Part shown: positions 1 through 10,472 of the stretch, one piece after another
Layout: the number at the start of each line of letters is the position of its first letter
How positions within the stretch are numbered: the first letter of the stretch is position 1
Assembly: GCA_033807775.1 (NCBI GenBank)
Contig: CM066313.1
Location: 91,211,484-91,275,483 of the forward strand
Origin: Saussurea involucrata
Lineage: Eukaryota > Streptophyta > Magnoliopsida > Asterales > Asteraceae
Length of the DNA: 64,000 bases
Reading direction: 5' to 3'
The notes under the pieces: model-generated
What the model was told of the DNA's origin: nothing
The model's database searches: none
Seen by the model: the letters and a program-made list of their open reading frames with translations, nothing else
Program-made: the position numbers and the translations under genes

Positions 1-289
1 AAGCTTATATGATAAGTGTGGGAAGTGTTTACCGGATAAATGGTGTTTATCAACAGTCAGTTCTAATAGTAAAAAATATTACCTGATAAGATGAGTGAAG
101 ATGATAATTCTTGTCGGTAAGGATTTGATAAACGGCGGAGTTTGTAGTTTCGGGCGACAATATGTCGGTTAAATGTATTTCTTACCTTTTCATATTACTT
201 CTTTTACTTCTTTTTTTGTGCTTCATTGAGGATATGTTGGTCTTAATTCTTTTTATTCATTTGTTCATTTATTTTTTTGAACGGCAAGC

Positions 290-440
290 AAACTCACACA
301 CACGTTTCCGCGGTATCCGGGCATCCAATTGGGCAGCACCGACTAATCCGCGGCGACCCGGCCCAGTCCCATTGGACTGGACCCGCCCAGGCACGACTAA
401 GCCCGGCCTATGGCCGAACCCGCATGTAGAAAGGATTTAG
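290..440. other. GC-rich patch in AT-rich intergenic DNA
   Basis: This short block is far richer in G and C than its flanks and contains several GGCCC/CCCGGCC words. A 92-codon reading frame crosses it, but its first half is a low-complexity hydrophobic run and I recognise no domain, so I do not call a gene. It may be the edge of an old transposable element. Nothing else can be supported in 1-800. Confidence 0.3.
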
Positions 441-799
441 GAAAACAATCATTATAATTGAGATCAACCACATACATTTCACTTGTAAGTTGTAACCATC
501 TTTGAAATAAGATCTCATTAATTATTGAAAAGATTATAAAAGTGGTTGGGTAATAAATGGCATCTCATTATTACGTCAATGTTTGGCGATGACCGGAGGA
601 TGAAGATAGAGACAATATATTAATGATATGCTTATTAATTATTCATATTATTATTTCACTTATATCATTTTATTCACTTTTTGATTATATACTTTAACAT
701 AAAATAAAAACTTACCATAATTTAATTGCTACAATTATTTAATACCTTTCAATTGTTAGACATTGTTTCTTCAAATAGGAACTAGTTGGTCAGTAATTG

Positions 800-805
<6 letters not shown>

Positions 806-846
<41 letters not shown>
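806..846. repeat. (AT)n microsatellite
   Basis: Uninterrupted alternating AT of about 40 bases. The flanking 450-1090 stretch is AT-rich with no gene that I can see. Near 1022-1065 the phrase ATAGCAATCTAA occurs twice. Confidence 0.9.
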
Positions 847-850
<4 letters not shown>

Positions 851-1201
851 TATATCCGGCAAATATTCATGCATAATACTTACCATTTTTGATAAATAGA
901 TGGGCCAATGACCCTTTGGTAACTAAAAGATGGCACTCAAATTTGAAAAGATCGATTAATTTAAAATTTTCAATAAAACATCAAATAAGTAATAAGTCCA
1001 TTTCTTAAAAGTCATCACCAATAATAGCAATCTAAGATTTAACATCAATATAATAGCAATCTAATATATAGGGACGGTTGCTATAAAACCCAACAAACAA
1101 TCGTTATTATTCCAACGTATGGATGATTAGTTAATTCCTTCTTGTGCCTCTAAGTAGCACTCATAACATCACAGTGCCGCTAGCATCATTCCTCCAAGGA
1201 C

Positions 1202-2717
1202 CTGATGCATTTGCCGACAAAGAAAAAGGTTAGACTTAACGCGTAGTGAGTTCAAACAATTTTCATGAGTTATATAAAACGAAAACAATACTTTATAAAA
1301 CACAACTTCCAATATGAAACTTATTTAGAATGAAAACGATATCTTTCCCAAAATCCATCATTTTCGTGATGAAAACTCATTAATAAAACACCCATCAAAT
1401 CGTGAAATCAAAATCCAATACTCACACGAAACACGAGTAAGGATTAATATCCAGATACTGAAAACATGGATTATACATTATCCAAACGTGGAGGGGATCC
1501 AATATATCAAACCGTAAATACAATTATTTGTCAAACCCGAATAATACTAAACCATGAATATTACATTATCCAAATATAACACTTAACAGTGATGGGCGAG
1601 ACCCGTATCCATCGAATGTGGTGAGCACAAAGTAAGCCACACACCAACGTAATCAAGTAGCATCTCAAGATTCAATTGACCTTAGTGTCTACCTCCAAGG
1701 TAACACTTCAAGGCTCGACACACTTAGTATCTACCCCCCCACCCTAGATAACACCTCAAGTGGCGGAGATCTTTATGCATATCCTCATGGGTAGCACCTC
1801 AAGTCTCAATAATCTTAATACGTACTCTTTAGAGTAACACCTCAAAGATCATATCCTTAGTGCCTACCCTGACTGGTAGCACCTCAAGGCACATGGTTCT
1901 TAGTGCCTACCCATTTTGGGTAGCACATCAAGTCTCAAGTCATTAGTGTCTACTCAACTGAGCCAAAAGTCTTAAAAACAAAGGTCTCGTGGTCAAGCTC
2001 CGCAATGCTGGTAGTCCCGAAGTCTAACCCCGCTACATTATCACGACCATTAACACAATACTGACTCATATGCCTATGGATGGATCCAATGCATTACAGT
2101 CTAAAAATACATGACTCCAACTAAATGACCAACACACTCAAAAATAGAATTTACGAATGAATATGCCATAGATGCATATAATTCTAAAAGCTTGATTGAC
2201 ATAGAGCAAATTAAATCGTAAAAATGTCCTACAAGACTCATCTGAGTCAAAACCGAGTCAAAAGCCCACAACTCAATTTACTAATCAAATAAAACCAACA
2301 TAAGTAATAAAATACAAATGTTCAATATATAGGATACTCGTGTACTAAAAGTAAGAATAACTCAAAAACTCATCAATGATTGGGACAAACCATTTGTTAA
2401 ATAAAATCATATTTTATATTTTCAAAACGTTCCATAATGCAATAATATGTACTTTCGAATAAAACACACCAAACATGCATTATTGTCAAATAAATCTCCA
2501 TTTGTAAAACATATCAACAAAAGACACATTGTTATGATTTATTCATCAAAATGTACAAAACCCAAATGTGGGCAAGTTTTATAAAACTAAATGTACCAGA
2601 GATGCAAACATCATCAAATAATCAATCATATTTGTTAACTATCAAGGAAAACATTTCAATCCATAAAACAAACGATTTTAGCATGTACATAGTTTTCACA
2701 AAGCAACTTGAACTCAC
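1202..2717 (-). other. Candidate 5'-UTR/LTR intron
   Basis: On the minus strand the donor is AAG|GTGAGTT at 2717 and the acceptor is ATGCATCAG|GTCC at 1202, giving an intron of 1516 nt. It contains the 43-bp tandem array. The assignment rests on splice-site consensus and on the matching layout of LTR families E, F and H; no transcript evidence is available. Confidence 0.4.
1681..1960. repeat. Degenerate tandem repeat, period about 43 bp
   Basis: Seven units start at about 1681, 1723, 1771, 1813, 1856, 1899 and 1941. Each begins with a CTTAGTGCCTACCC-like arm and continues to a GGTAGCACCTCAAG arm, so each unit is internally dyad-symmetric (TACCC...GGGTA inside CTT...AAG). Units differ by substitutions, so the array is old. 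Confidence 0.8.
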
Positions 2718-2969
2718 CTTGCTAGATTTAGGCTAAGTCTAGGTTTTACTCCAATCTTGAGCTTCCTTTAGTAAAGGCTTTAGATCCACAAACATTCATC
2801 ACTAGAAATTGTTATTCCTAGATTCAAGCCCTAAAACATAAGATCAAGATCAAGAAAGACATATGTCATATTATTTGTAGAGAGAGAATTTTTACAAGAG
2901 CACTCTGTTACAATATGCACACATATCTTAGACTTCTAGGATCCCTCCACAATGATCTAACACAAAGCT

Positions 2970-2977
2970 ATTTATAC
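2970..2977 (-). promoter_or_regulatory. TATA box (minus strand)
   Basis: The minus strand reads GGTATAAATAGC, a near-ideal plant TATA box. About 250 nt downstream lies the strong splice donor at 2717, which suggests a promoter plus untranslated first exon. Confidence 0.5.
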
Positions 2978-2980
2978 CAA

Positions 2981-3925
2981 GAAAGTTAAACTTTGACTTC
3001 GCAAGGCATTTACAACAAATTGCAATGATGCCCTCTAAATATTTTCAAATTCAGAAAAATGGTAACCTTGTATCAACAAATGATATAGTTAACAATTCTT
3101 TTGAGAAGAATTGGCTTGTAAGTAGCACATAACCACTTAGTACAACATAAGTACTTTGTAAATGAGCTTTGGTGATGTTCACTCCCCTAGGGCTTACATT
3201 CAATCCTTGAGAACACATGGGAATATCGATGAATGTTAAGACATTAAAACTTATTCCCTGTGTGATTGTACATGTGTTTGAAAGAAGTAAAGTACGCTAT
3301 ATCAGGCTCAAAATGTGTAAACTGTTGAGACACTACATGTTTTCCACAGACTCGATGTGTTTGATTGAAGTGCGAAGGTTGGACATACTTCCTTCTTTTT
3401 CAATATCCAAGCCTTTCGAATAAGAACTGAATATATTATATGTTGCTTCCCCATCAAAAGATGAAACACCTATTTGTTAAGAAAAAGATGAGTAGCTATG
3501 TGGGATTAAATCAATAGTTGGCATGGGCTGAATGCCTTTGATGGCCACCAAAGAACTGTGGACCAACAGTAGATGTGGATGCCCAGCTAGAAGTGGTTGG
3601 GGAAGAGTTCTTTTTTTTAACTCTGATCTTACACCCTTTGTCTGTTTTTTAATATCATCACTTCTAACCACACGCTCATTTACATTTTACCTCTCAGCAC
3701 TATACGGTTGCTAGTCCTCATGTGTTTCCTCCCCCACTCTTAATTGTATGAACCCCCACCCCTCATTCTCACTTGGATTAGTTCGTATGTAGGATCTACA
3801 TATTGTGGTGAATGCATAGAACTACAGTATTCTCACAAAAGCACATTGCTCTGAGAAAAATAACCTAATAACTCTGAAAAATATCTTATAAACAGGATAC
3901 TTCCATTTCATTTGTATGTTGATGG
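2981..3925. other. Intergenic DNA, no gene recognised
   Basis: Reading frames of 60-88 codons occur on both strands (for example near 3477-3714), but none has a recognisable domain and they overlap each other. The last five bases, GATGG at 3921-3925, are the likely target-site duplication of Copia element A; its partner was not found. Confidence 0.5.
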
Positions 3926-3960
3926 TGTTGGTCCCAAAGGGGTTATACAAGTTTGTAGAA

Positions 3961-3979
3961 GGGGGGGGGGGGGGGGGGG
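3961..3979. repeat. Poly-G run (19 G)
   Basis: Nineteen consecutive G near the LTR edge (poly-C near the end of U5 in element orientation). Comparable runs sit at the same relative place in LTRs G (23586-23600) and I (45157-45177). Confidence 0.95.
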
Positions 3980-4171
3980 TTGAATACAAACACACAATTT
4001 TTATCTTTCTAAATTGTTTATTGATATGTATCAAACAATTTACAGTTTGTTGCGGAACAAGATTAAAGAATAAACCTAATCTAAACAAACTATGAGAATC
4101 ACTAAGATTTCTTGCACTAGAAATAGAGAAGTAAGGTTTTCTTTTACTTCAAGAGAGAAGTAAGGTTTTCT

Positions 4172-4179
4172 TTTATATA
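4172..4179 (-). promoter_or_regulatory. TATA box of Copia A LTR
   Basis: The minus strand reads GTATATAAAAG. Dyad words lie 230-550 bp upstream of it on the same strand, the layout also seen in Copia I and, closer in, in Copia G. Confidence 0.5.
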
Positions 4180-4405
4180 CTGCATGCATTTAATGCATGT
4201 CAGTATACCTTTACACGTGGCAGCCTCTGGTTGGTTGCATGGTTTGACTTCAGTAGACAACCTAGTGGCCCCATGATGAATAGTGTAGAATCAGAGTTGG
4301 TTGTACGATTCTAGACAAAAGGGAAGTCCGTTCTGACAAAATCGTACGGAGGCGTGCAAGGGGATAAGACAAAAGTTACTTGTAGATGAGGCTTCATGAT
4401 CAACG

Positions 4406-4725
4406 TTCGCTGAATGGATATTTATCAGCGAATGATAAAGTTCAGCGTTCGCTAAAGTCTTCTACTTGAAACTTCACGTTGAGTGGACAAGTCTTGGTTT
4501 CGCTGATATCCGCATCAGTTCATTAGTAGACTTAGTCGCTAGTTCTTTGGCTTGATCTTCGACTTCAGCGTAGAACATAGTTGACGTGAATCTTGTATTC
4601 AGAGATCATGAGTAAACAACATAACTATCAACGATTATCAGTGAGGTTGAACAGGCTCAGGGCTCACTGATGTACAGTGTTCGCTGAAGTGTATATTAAA
4701 GAACATGAGTTTCCTATCAGCGATA
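4406..4725 (-). promoter_or_regulatory. Cluster of TTCGCTGAA/TTCAGCGAA dyad words
   Basis: At least eight copies or near copies of TTCGCTGA or its complement TCAGCGAA occur, at about 4406, 4425, 4441, 4448, 4498, 4564, 4679 and 4715. The arms at 4444-4453 form the palindrome AGCGTTCGCT. They lie upstream of the LTR TATA box on the minus strand, so an enhancer role is plausible but untested. Palindromic repeats upstream of TATA are a reported feature of Sirevirus LTRs. Confidence 0.65.
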
Positions 4726-4842
4726 CTAAACAGACTTAGTATTTATCTTTGATAGTGAAACTCTAATACATATTGTCTACTTACAATTTTCACTAAGTGT
4801 TTCTCAGGGTCATTATCAAATCACTGAGGGTTTGGATCAACA

Positions 4843-4862
4843 ATCCCCCCCTATTTGATGAT
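4843..4862 (-). other. Polypurine tract of Copia A
   Basis: On the minus strand a purine run with six G directly abuts the 3' LTR start. The T-rich continuation ATTTGATGATGAC is shared with the same site in elements B (8968) and G (24849), linking all three to one Copia group. Confidence 0.75.
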
Positions 4863-5240
4863 GACATAACAATAAAAGAAAATTGCTAAGTAAGAAAACA
4901 TAAGGATAAAAAGGACTCATAAAATATTTGTCCCATTTACTGTTTTCAGGGATCTTTTTAAGTACTGACGAAGTAAAGTACATTCATTGAAAAATTTCAT
5001 TTAACTTCGTATAGATTATAGAGGGAAGTGGAAAAATTACAAGTACAACGAATAATAATTACAAGTACAAAAAGTTTACAAGCTGATAAAGATAGAAGAA
5101 TTATAAAAGAAATCTTATCAGCTATTCAGGTTCATTCTTGACGAGAAGTTCATCAAGAGAGTTTGTGGTTGGAATCATCCAATCAGGGACTGTTTCTCCA
5201 AGTTCCCTTCTTCGTTGTGCTTCTTTGTAGATCTAGGGCT

Positions 5241-6179
5241 TCATGAAGTGTCTGAGAAGGTCATCTTTGAACCGCACCAGTAGATAAGATATTTGGGTTG
5301 TTCGATAGGGGCAATGCATAGCTCATAGATGCATTGGAAACACTTTCGTCCAGTGCAGTCGATGAAGAAAATATCATAAGGTTCACTTAAGACTTTTCCA
5401 GGGATAAAACGTTCACCAAGGGGCAGGGAGATGTCGAGTACCGAGAGATCAGGGTCATGTCCAAGGACTTCTTCTCGTAAAAAGCCGATTACGGTTTCAT
5501 TTCTGATAGGAGGACCTGAAGATGTTTTCTTTTTCTTTGCAGCATGCCTTCTTTGTTGAACTGGAGGAGGAGGAGGAGGGATATCAACGGCTGATGTAAC
5601 CAAGTTGATTTGCTTGTTCAGAGCTTTCTCGACAAAGGATTTGTAGTTTGAACGTGACCGCTGAATGGCTATCCGCATCTCCAACCATTCAGATAAACCG
5701 AGCTTATTAAGCCACGATGTGTAGATAGTTTCCTTATGACCATTTTCCCTGAAGATGTCGATATCAATGACTGGAACGTCTTTGGTTGTCTTTCCCCTGA
5801 TGGTTACCTTATTGATTCTGGATACATGATGTCGAAAGTGGCATCTTTCTTTGCACCAAGTCACAGTCGATTCAGAGACCTTGGCATTTTCTTCTCTGAC
5901 CTTTGTGGCGTTCTTCCATAATTGTCGCTAAACGGAGATAGGAACCTTATTCAATTTAGGATCCTTCACCCAACGTTGGACGAGCTCAATAGCATAATCT
6001 TTATCCTTTTCTTTAGCTCTCTTTCGATCGGCGAGGAGTTTCTCAGCCTTGAAGCCTTCAACGATTTCCTTTGTTGATAGGATGTTGAGATGAGGAGGAA
6101 CGATGCGCTGAGCCTCAAGATTTTGAATCATGGCTGCTCTCTTTTTCAGTTCTTCTTCACTTGGCTTTTGAGGAGCCAA
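5241..6179 (-). pseudogene. Env-like extra ORF of Copia A, C-terminal part
   Basis: Two minus-strand frames (6179-5928 and 5864-5241) are parts of one protein separated by a stop and frame change. The first is Lys/Glu-rich (EEELKKRAAMIQ, LLADRKRAKEKDKDYA) and probably helical or coiled coil. The second carries a Pro run (VDIPPPPPPVQQRR), a basic AAKKKK patch and a folded-looking C-terminus with YDIFFIDCTGRK. It lies at the end of the coding region just before the 3' LTR, where Sireviruses keep an env-like or accessory ORF. There is no transmembrane segment that I can see, so 'env-like' refers to position, not proven function. Interrupted and presumably non-functional. Confidence 0.6.
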
Positions 6180-6513
6180 GGAAGGTCTTTTCTTGTGCGA
6201 GAGCAGTTCTTCTTCTTGTCCAGATTCATCTGTCTCAGCGAATTCTAAGGCCGGGATTATTTGAAATTCATCAGCACTCGGGGCTGGGATTATTGGTGAT
6301 GTAGGAGGAACTTCAGCTTGACCCTCAAGCAGGGGAGAGGACTAGCTGAAACAAAACGATCACAGAGTTAAGATCATTTTGAAGAAGAGATAGAGAAAAG
6401 AAGGGTTTAAGTGTTTAGAGGTTTGATGGAGAGTAGAACCGAGGTTGAGAAGGGATAGAGGAGGGATGCAGAGTAATATGTTACCTGACAAACTGGCTTT
6501 CTGAGAAGGATAG

Positions 6514-7143
6514 TCAGATTGTCTTCAGTGAGGCCTTTGTTTTTGCTTTTATCGGCCGCAGTCGATGGAGGTTTTGTTTTGGTCCCCTCCCCTTGTTTAG
6601 TGAAAACGATCCCTTTAAGAGCTGGGGTCTTTTTTTGGGCTTGGGCTGGAAGATGAAGCCATCAAGATCATCATCATCATCATCGTCATCATCATCATCA
6701 TTGGGTGATGATGGTTCATCATCCTGAAGATCCAGGTCTTCATCGTCTTCTTCTTGTTCTTCCTCAGCTTCTTCTTCATTTTCTGAAGAATCAACATTCA
6801 CCGGTGAATCAACATGTTCTTCAACATTCTCCTCCGCAACATCTGCGTATATGGAAAATTCGGTTCCCTCAGGGTTTTCAACTCCCTGAGGTTTTGCAAC
6901 AATTTCCTCCCCCTCAGAAACATGGGGAAGGTCTTCTTGAGTCTTTTCCCCCTCTTCCGCATGGTGAAGAGGGGAGGTATCAGCGACAGCAGCAGCAGTA
7001 GTAGTGTGATCAGGCTCCCTGTCTTTGTGGCCAGGGAAGCCTGAGTGGTTTTTAACCGCTGTCAATCTGTCTTCTAGGCCAGATAGAACAGGGTTGGTCT
7101 TCTTAACGAACGCCACCGCCTTCTCCAGGTTTTCCCGATCCAC
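6514..7143 (-). pseudogene. Env-like extra ORF of Copia A, acidic segment
   Basis: A 209-residue frame. The N-terminal part (DRENLEKAVAFVKKTNP) is helical. The centre is extremely acidic: EEEAEEEQEEDDEDLDL, followed by an uninterrupted run of eleven Asp encoded by near-pure GAT/GAC triplets (minus strand of about 6669-6701). The C-terminus turns basic (KPKKRPQLLKGSF, RPIKAKTKASLKTI). Other frames over this stretch (His/Met/Leu runs) are shadows of the triplet repeat. The role is unknown; nuclear or chromatin contact is only a guess from the acidic/basic layout. Confidence 0.5.
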
Positions 7144-7178
7144 CTGAGTAAAGTGGGATTGAGGGACGGTGGGAGCGT

Positions 7179-8063
7179 TCAGGCGCTCGAGGATTTGTTG
7201 GAGCAGCTCGTTTGATGACCAACCTTTAGAGCTAGGTTGTTCATTTCTCCCTGAAGATTTGAGACCACTGTCTTCAGCGATGTGACTTCGCTAGACAGGG
7301 TGTTAAAGTTGTTGGAGAGATCTGTGTTGGTGTTGTTGAGAGTGTTGAGGGTGGAGGAGCTGTTCGTGAGGGCCTCAGCAACAAAAGACAAGCTGCCTTC
7401 AACTTTGGACATACCATCATTGGAGGCTTTGTCAGCTACAACCTCAACCAGCTTCTTTAAAGTTTCCCCAGCGTTTGTAACCGCTGTGGAGTTCGAGGAG
7501 ATGGTGGTGGTGAGAGTTTCCACCTTATGTTCAATCTCCGTGAGGGAGTGGCTAATAGTGCCCAAATTAAGACCTAAAAAAGTAGAGAACTTGTGAGCGA
7601 AGGAAAGCTCAGAAGTTGGGGGTTCAGAGAGAGAGGTGTTGTGTATACCTGGGGGTGGGTTGGAGAAAGTGTGGAAATCACGGTGACCAGTTAAATGCTC
7701 CGTATCTTCATCCATGTTTGGTTGACTTTGAGAGCCTGCAGGTCCTTGATTTTGATCTATCAGACGCTGAAGATCAGCAGCCGCTGTGTCATCCAAGTGA
7801 ATAACGCCTAAGTTGGAGAATGTGGGAATCATGAAGTTGGGAGTGACCAAGGAAGATGAGGGAGGAACAAAAGATGAGAAGAGGGTTTGGTTAGCAGATT
7901 CGGCGTTGGATCCGCTGATAAAAATCTCTTCAGTACTTAGAGGTACTGAGAGTGGTGGGTCCTGGTCCATGTTAATTTCAGTGTCGAGAGGCACTGAAAC
8001 ACGAATGGAAGGGGTGGCTTCAGCGGATGTGGCGGAGTGTGCCACGAAATCATCCAGCGTCAT
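7179..8063 (-). pseudogene. Env-like extra ORF of Copia A, Ser/Thr-rich coiled-coil segment
   Basis: A 294-residue frame. It starts MTLDDFVAHSATS. The first half is Ser/Pro/Thr-rich and looks disordered. From about residue 165 there are heptad-like Leu/Ile/Val positions (LTEIEHKVETLTTTISSNS, LNTLNNTNTDLSNNFNTLS, VTSLKTVVSNLQGEMNNLAL), indicating a coiled coil. It belongs between the segment at 8109-8510 and the acidic segment below it. No catalytic domain is visible. Confidence 0.55.
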
Positions 8064-8108
8064 CTGTAGAGGGATAAACGCGGAGTATTCAACCTGGGAA
8101 GGCTTGGG

Positions 8109-8510
8109 TTACTCCTTAGAGATCTTCTTGGTCTTATGGATGCCAAGTGGGGATTCAGACTGTTTTCTCTTTCGAGATGGAGTGGTGGTTGCGGCCTGGG
8201 TACCAACGGTTCGGACGACCGCTGCCGTTGAGGTAGTCGCAGAAGTAGAAGAAGGAGAAGGGCGAAGAATAGGTAAGAGAGTAGAGAGACGTACCTCATT
8301 GGCGATCGGTTTGTAGTCCAATACCTTAGGGCCAACCTGAGAAAGTCTCAGGTCCCGTTTTTCGGATACTCGTCTTTCAGCCCATGCAAGAATAGGGCAC
8401 TGAGGAATCGTGGGTATGGAACGTTCGCTGGCCTATTAGGGGCTTCGATGCGTTCCATCAGGTCTTCAAAGATTGGACGAGCCCAGTCTACGTGCAGGCC
8501 TTTCATCAAT
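8109..8510 (-). pseudogene. Env-like extra ORF of Copia A, middle part left of insertion B
   Basis: Minus-strand coding resumes at the B insertion site with KGLHVDWARPIFEDL, changes frame near 8350 (a TGA at 8348-8350 in the first frame), then reads DLRLSQVGPKVLDYKPIAN and a Ser/Thr/Ala-rich tail ending KKISKE at 8109. It directly continues the N-terminal part that ends at 10473 once B and one TCAAT copy are removed. That clean restoration is the main evidence that this was a coding region when B inserted. Confidence 0.65.
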
Positions 8511-8967
8511 TGATAGGATTTATATAAACCCTAAACCGGATCTTTAAGCTCAACAATGATTAGTTCTAGATCATGGAATAAACATATACAAATCACAACA
8601 TGAACAGCGGAATTAAACGACAGATTTGTATAGCTAACAAGGTTCATTAATTTAAACATACTGATTACATACTCACGCCCCAATTTGTTGACCTAAGTTA
8701 TCAACAAACGAATACTTCTTCTCAAGTATTAGGATTAAGAACCTTGGGGCTCATGCACACATATCTACACGTTTTTGTTTAAACGTGGGTTTCAAGAACG
8801 TCTAATTCTATATCTCTAGGTTTCTTTATATACTAGAAACCTAGATAAACTAGGAATCCTAGATAAACTGGAATTTACAAGGATAACTATAAAATAAACA
8901 TATTACAATTCGAACCCTTGTAAGTTAAAGTTTTGACATATCAAATCTATATGAAATATTCCTAACA
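8511..8967 (-). repeat. Left (3') LTR of element B
   Basis: Starts TGATAGGATT and ends ATTCCTAACA. Compared with the right LTR it has a handful of substitutions and lacks a 33-bp segment containing a partial duplication of the AACTAGATAAA phrase. Confidence 0.85.
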
Positions 8968-9760
8968 ATCTTCCCCTATTTGATGATGACAAAACTTAGC
9001 ATCAGAATCTTCAAGTAGCTCTTCCCCTTTTTGACATAATCAAATCCAAAACTTATCAAACTTGAATCTTCCCCTTGAATGATCAACACTTCTTCTTCCC
9101 CTGAATTTATGCTAACCATCCTTGTGTCTTCGAGGTTATATCAATTACGTTGTAAAGAAAATCAACCATTATCTATTTGAAGTTGAAGTAAAAAAAAACC
9201 AAACCTTGAGTCTTATATCCCGTAGAAACCAAGTGAACAACAACGTCATTCTCATGAATGAGGGGATCCCTGTCCTTCGACCAATCTTCTTCTCTAAGAT
9301 TTCGTCAAATTGAAGTCACATTCTTCGAACAATTACGTTAATAATCTTCATAATATCACGGGTTATCTTTAACAGGTGAAGGATACCTTTAAGGATATGA
9401 TAAGAACACAAACTCTAACTTTCACTTCTTCTTCAAACAAACTCTAATTAATCTTCCTTTTTGTAATCAACTGATGACGATCAAAGGGTAGTCATTTAAG
9501 CATTCTTCCTCTATCGTTCACCAAACCTTCATACCTTGTGTGTGTGAATTTTCTTGAAACAAACAAAAATCATCCTCCTTTTGTCGAGCATGATCCTAAC
9601 ATGGTGTGTGACATGTATTCTCCATTGCATCGCGGCTTTGATTTCATGGCTTTGAGGAATTCTGAGTGAAGAACAATTTTTATCAAAAAAAAACTGCTGG
9701 ATTTCGAGAATTTCTGGGAGCGTTCTGGACGTCGTACGGCCAATCCAACCAGACATAATG

Positions 9761-9963
9761 TTAAACAATGTGTCCCGAAGCTGCTGTCCAAAAATCGCGA
9801 CGATCCGACGGTTCAATCTCCGGGAATAGGCGAAACGGCCGGCTGTGATTTTCCAGAAAATTTCTGCGAAAAATCTGATTTTTCTTTCTTTCGTTCGTCT
9901 TCTTTCGTCTCTTCAAATCTTCCATTAAACCTTGTTTTTCTTCCAGATCAGAGAGCACCATGT
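9761..9963 (-). other. Leader reading frame of element B
   Basis: Just after the primer binding site a minus-strand frame reads MVLSDLEEKQGLMEDLKRR and continues through EPSDRRDFWTAASGH before a stop. It may be a gag-start relic or chance. No Copia gag domain or zinc knuckle follows, so I do not call a functional protein. Confidence 0.3.
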
Positions 9964-9975
9964 GCTCTGATACCA
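9964..9975 (-). other. Primer binding site of element B (tRNA-iMet)
   Basis: The plus strand reads GCTCTGATACCA, so the minus strand is TGGTATCAGAGC, two bases inside the right LTR (LTR end at 9978). Confidence 0.9.
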
Positions 9976-9977
9976 CC

Positions 9978-10467
9978 TGATAGGATTTATATAAACCCTA
10001 AACCGGATCTTTAAGCTCAAGAATGATTAGTTCTAGATCAGGGAATAAACATATACAAATCACAACATGAACAGCGGAATTAAACGACAGATTTGTATAG
10101 CTAACAAGGTTCATTAATTTAAACATACTGATTACATACTCACGCCCCAATTTGTTGACCTAAGTTATCAACAAACGAATACTTCTTCTCAAGTATTAGG
10201 ATTAAGAACCTTGGGGCTCATGCACACACATCTACACGTTTTTGTTTAAACGTGGGTTTCAAGAACGTCTAATTATATATCTCTAGGTTTCTTTATATAC
10301 TAGAAACCTAGATAAACTAGAAACTAGATAAATACCAATCCTAGATAAACTAGGAATCCTAGATAAACTGGAATTTACAAGGATAACTATAAAATAAACA
10401 TATTACAATTCGAACCCTTGTAAGTTGAAGTTTTGACACATCAAATCTATATGAAATATTCCTAACA
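9978..10467 (-). repeat. Right (5') LTR of element B
   Basis: Same termini as the left LTR, 490 bp, followed by the TCAAT target duplication. Confidence 0.85.
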
Positions 10468-10472
10468 TCAAT

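Larger units (their letters stand above)
1100..3000 (-). mobile_element. Probable decayed Ty3-type LTR (fifth family)
   Basis: Read on the minus strand, this stretch shows the same order of signals as the better-preserved Ty3-type LTRs in the window: a TATA box (2970-2977), a leader of about 250 nt, a strong donor AAG|GTGAGTT (2717), a tandem-repeat array (1960-1681), the phrase CTCACTA...GTCTAACC (about 1250-1228) and an acceptor ATGCATCAG|G (1202). In the other families that phrase is CTCACTAGACC...GGTCTAACCCTCA, also just before an acceptor. I found neither LTR ends nor a primer binding site, so element identity is inferred from architecture only. It could instead be a decayed plant promoter with a 5'-UTR intron. 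Confidence 0.45.
3926..4842 (-). repeat. 3' LTR of Copia A
   Basis: The block begins TGTTGGTCCC and ends GATCAACA, i.e. TGTTG...CAACA termini. It is followed at 4843 by a reversed polypurine tract, which fixes it as the 3' LTR of a minus-strand element. The LTR of remnant I (45121-46133) has the same layout: TGTTRGTCCC start, a poly-G run about 35 bases in, a minus-strand TATA box, then dyad words. Confidence 0.85.
8511..10467 (-). mobile_element. Element B: short non-autonomous Copia (TRIM/LARD-like)
   Basis: A 1957-bp element flanked by TCAAT (8506-8510 and 10468-10472). It has two LTRs of 457 and 490 bp, a minus-strand primer site matching initiator-Met tRNA, a reversed polypurine tract and only about 1 kb of internal DNA with no PR, IN, RT or RNase H. 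The internal left end has repeated CTTCCCC blocks (about 8969, 9022, 9069 and 9096), i.e. the multiplied polypurine tract reported for Sireviruses, so it is probably mobilised by Sirevirus proteins. Confidence 0.85.

Noticed and set aside
162..440. 92-codon plus-strand frame at the left edge
   Set aside because: Hydrophobic low-complexity start and GC-rich tail, no domain, no supporting neighbours.
3477..3714. Possible host exon in opposing 60-codon frames
   Set aside because: No recognisable domain, no clear splice sites defining an exon, and both strands are open over the same bases.
6615..7044. Reading frames rich in Met, His or Leu opposite or beside the acidic ORF
   Set aside because: They are shadows of the GAT/GAC triplet repeat encoding the Asp run of the minus-strand ORF.
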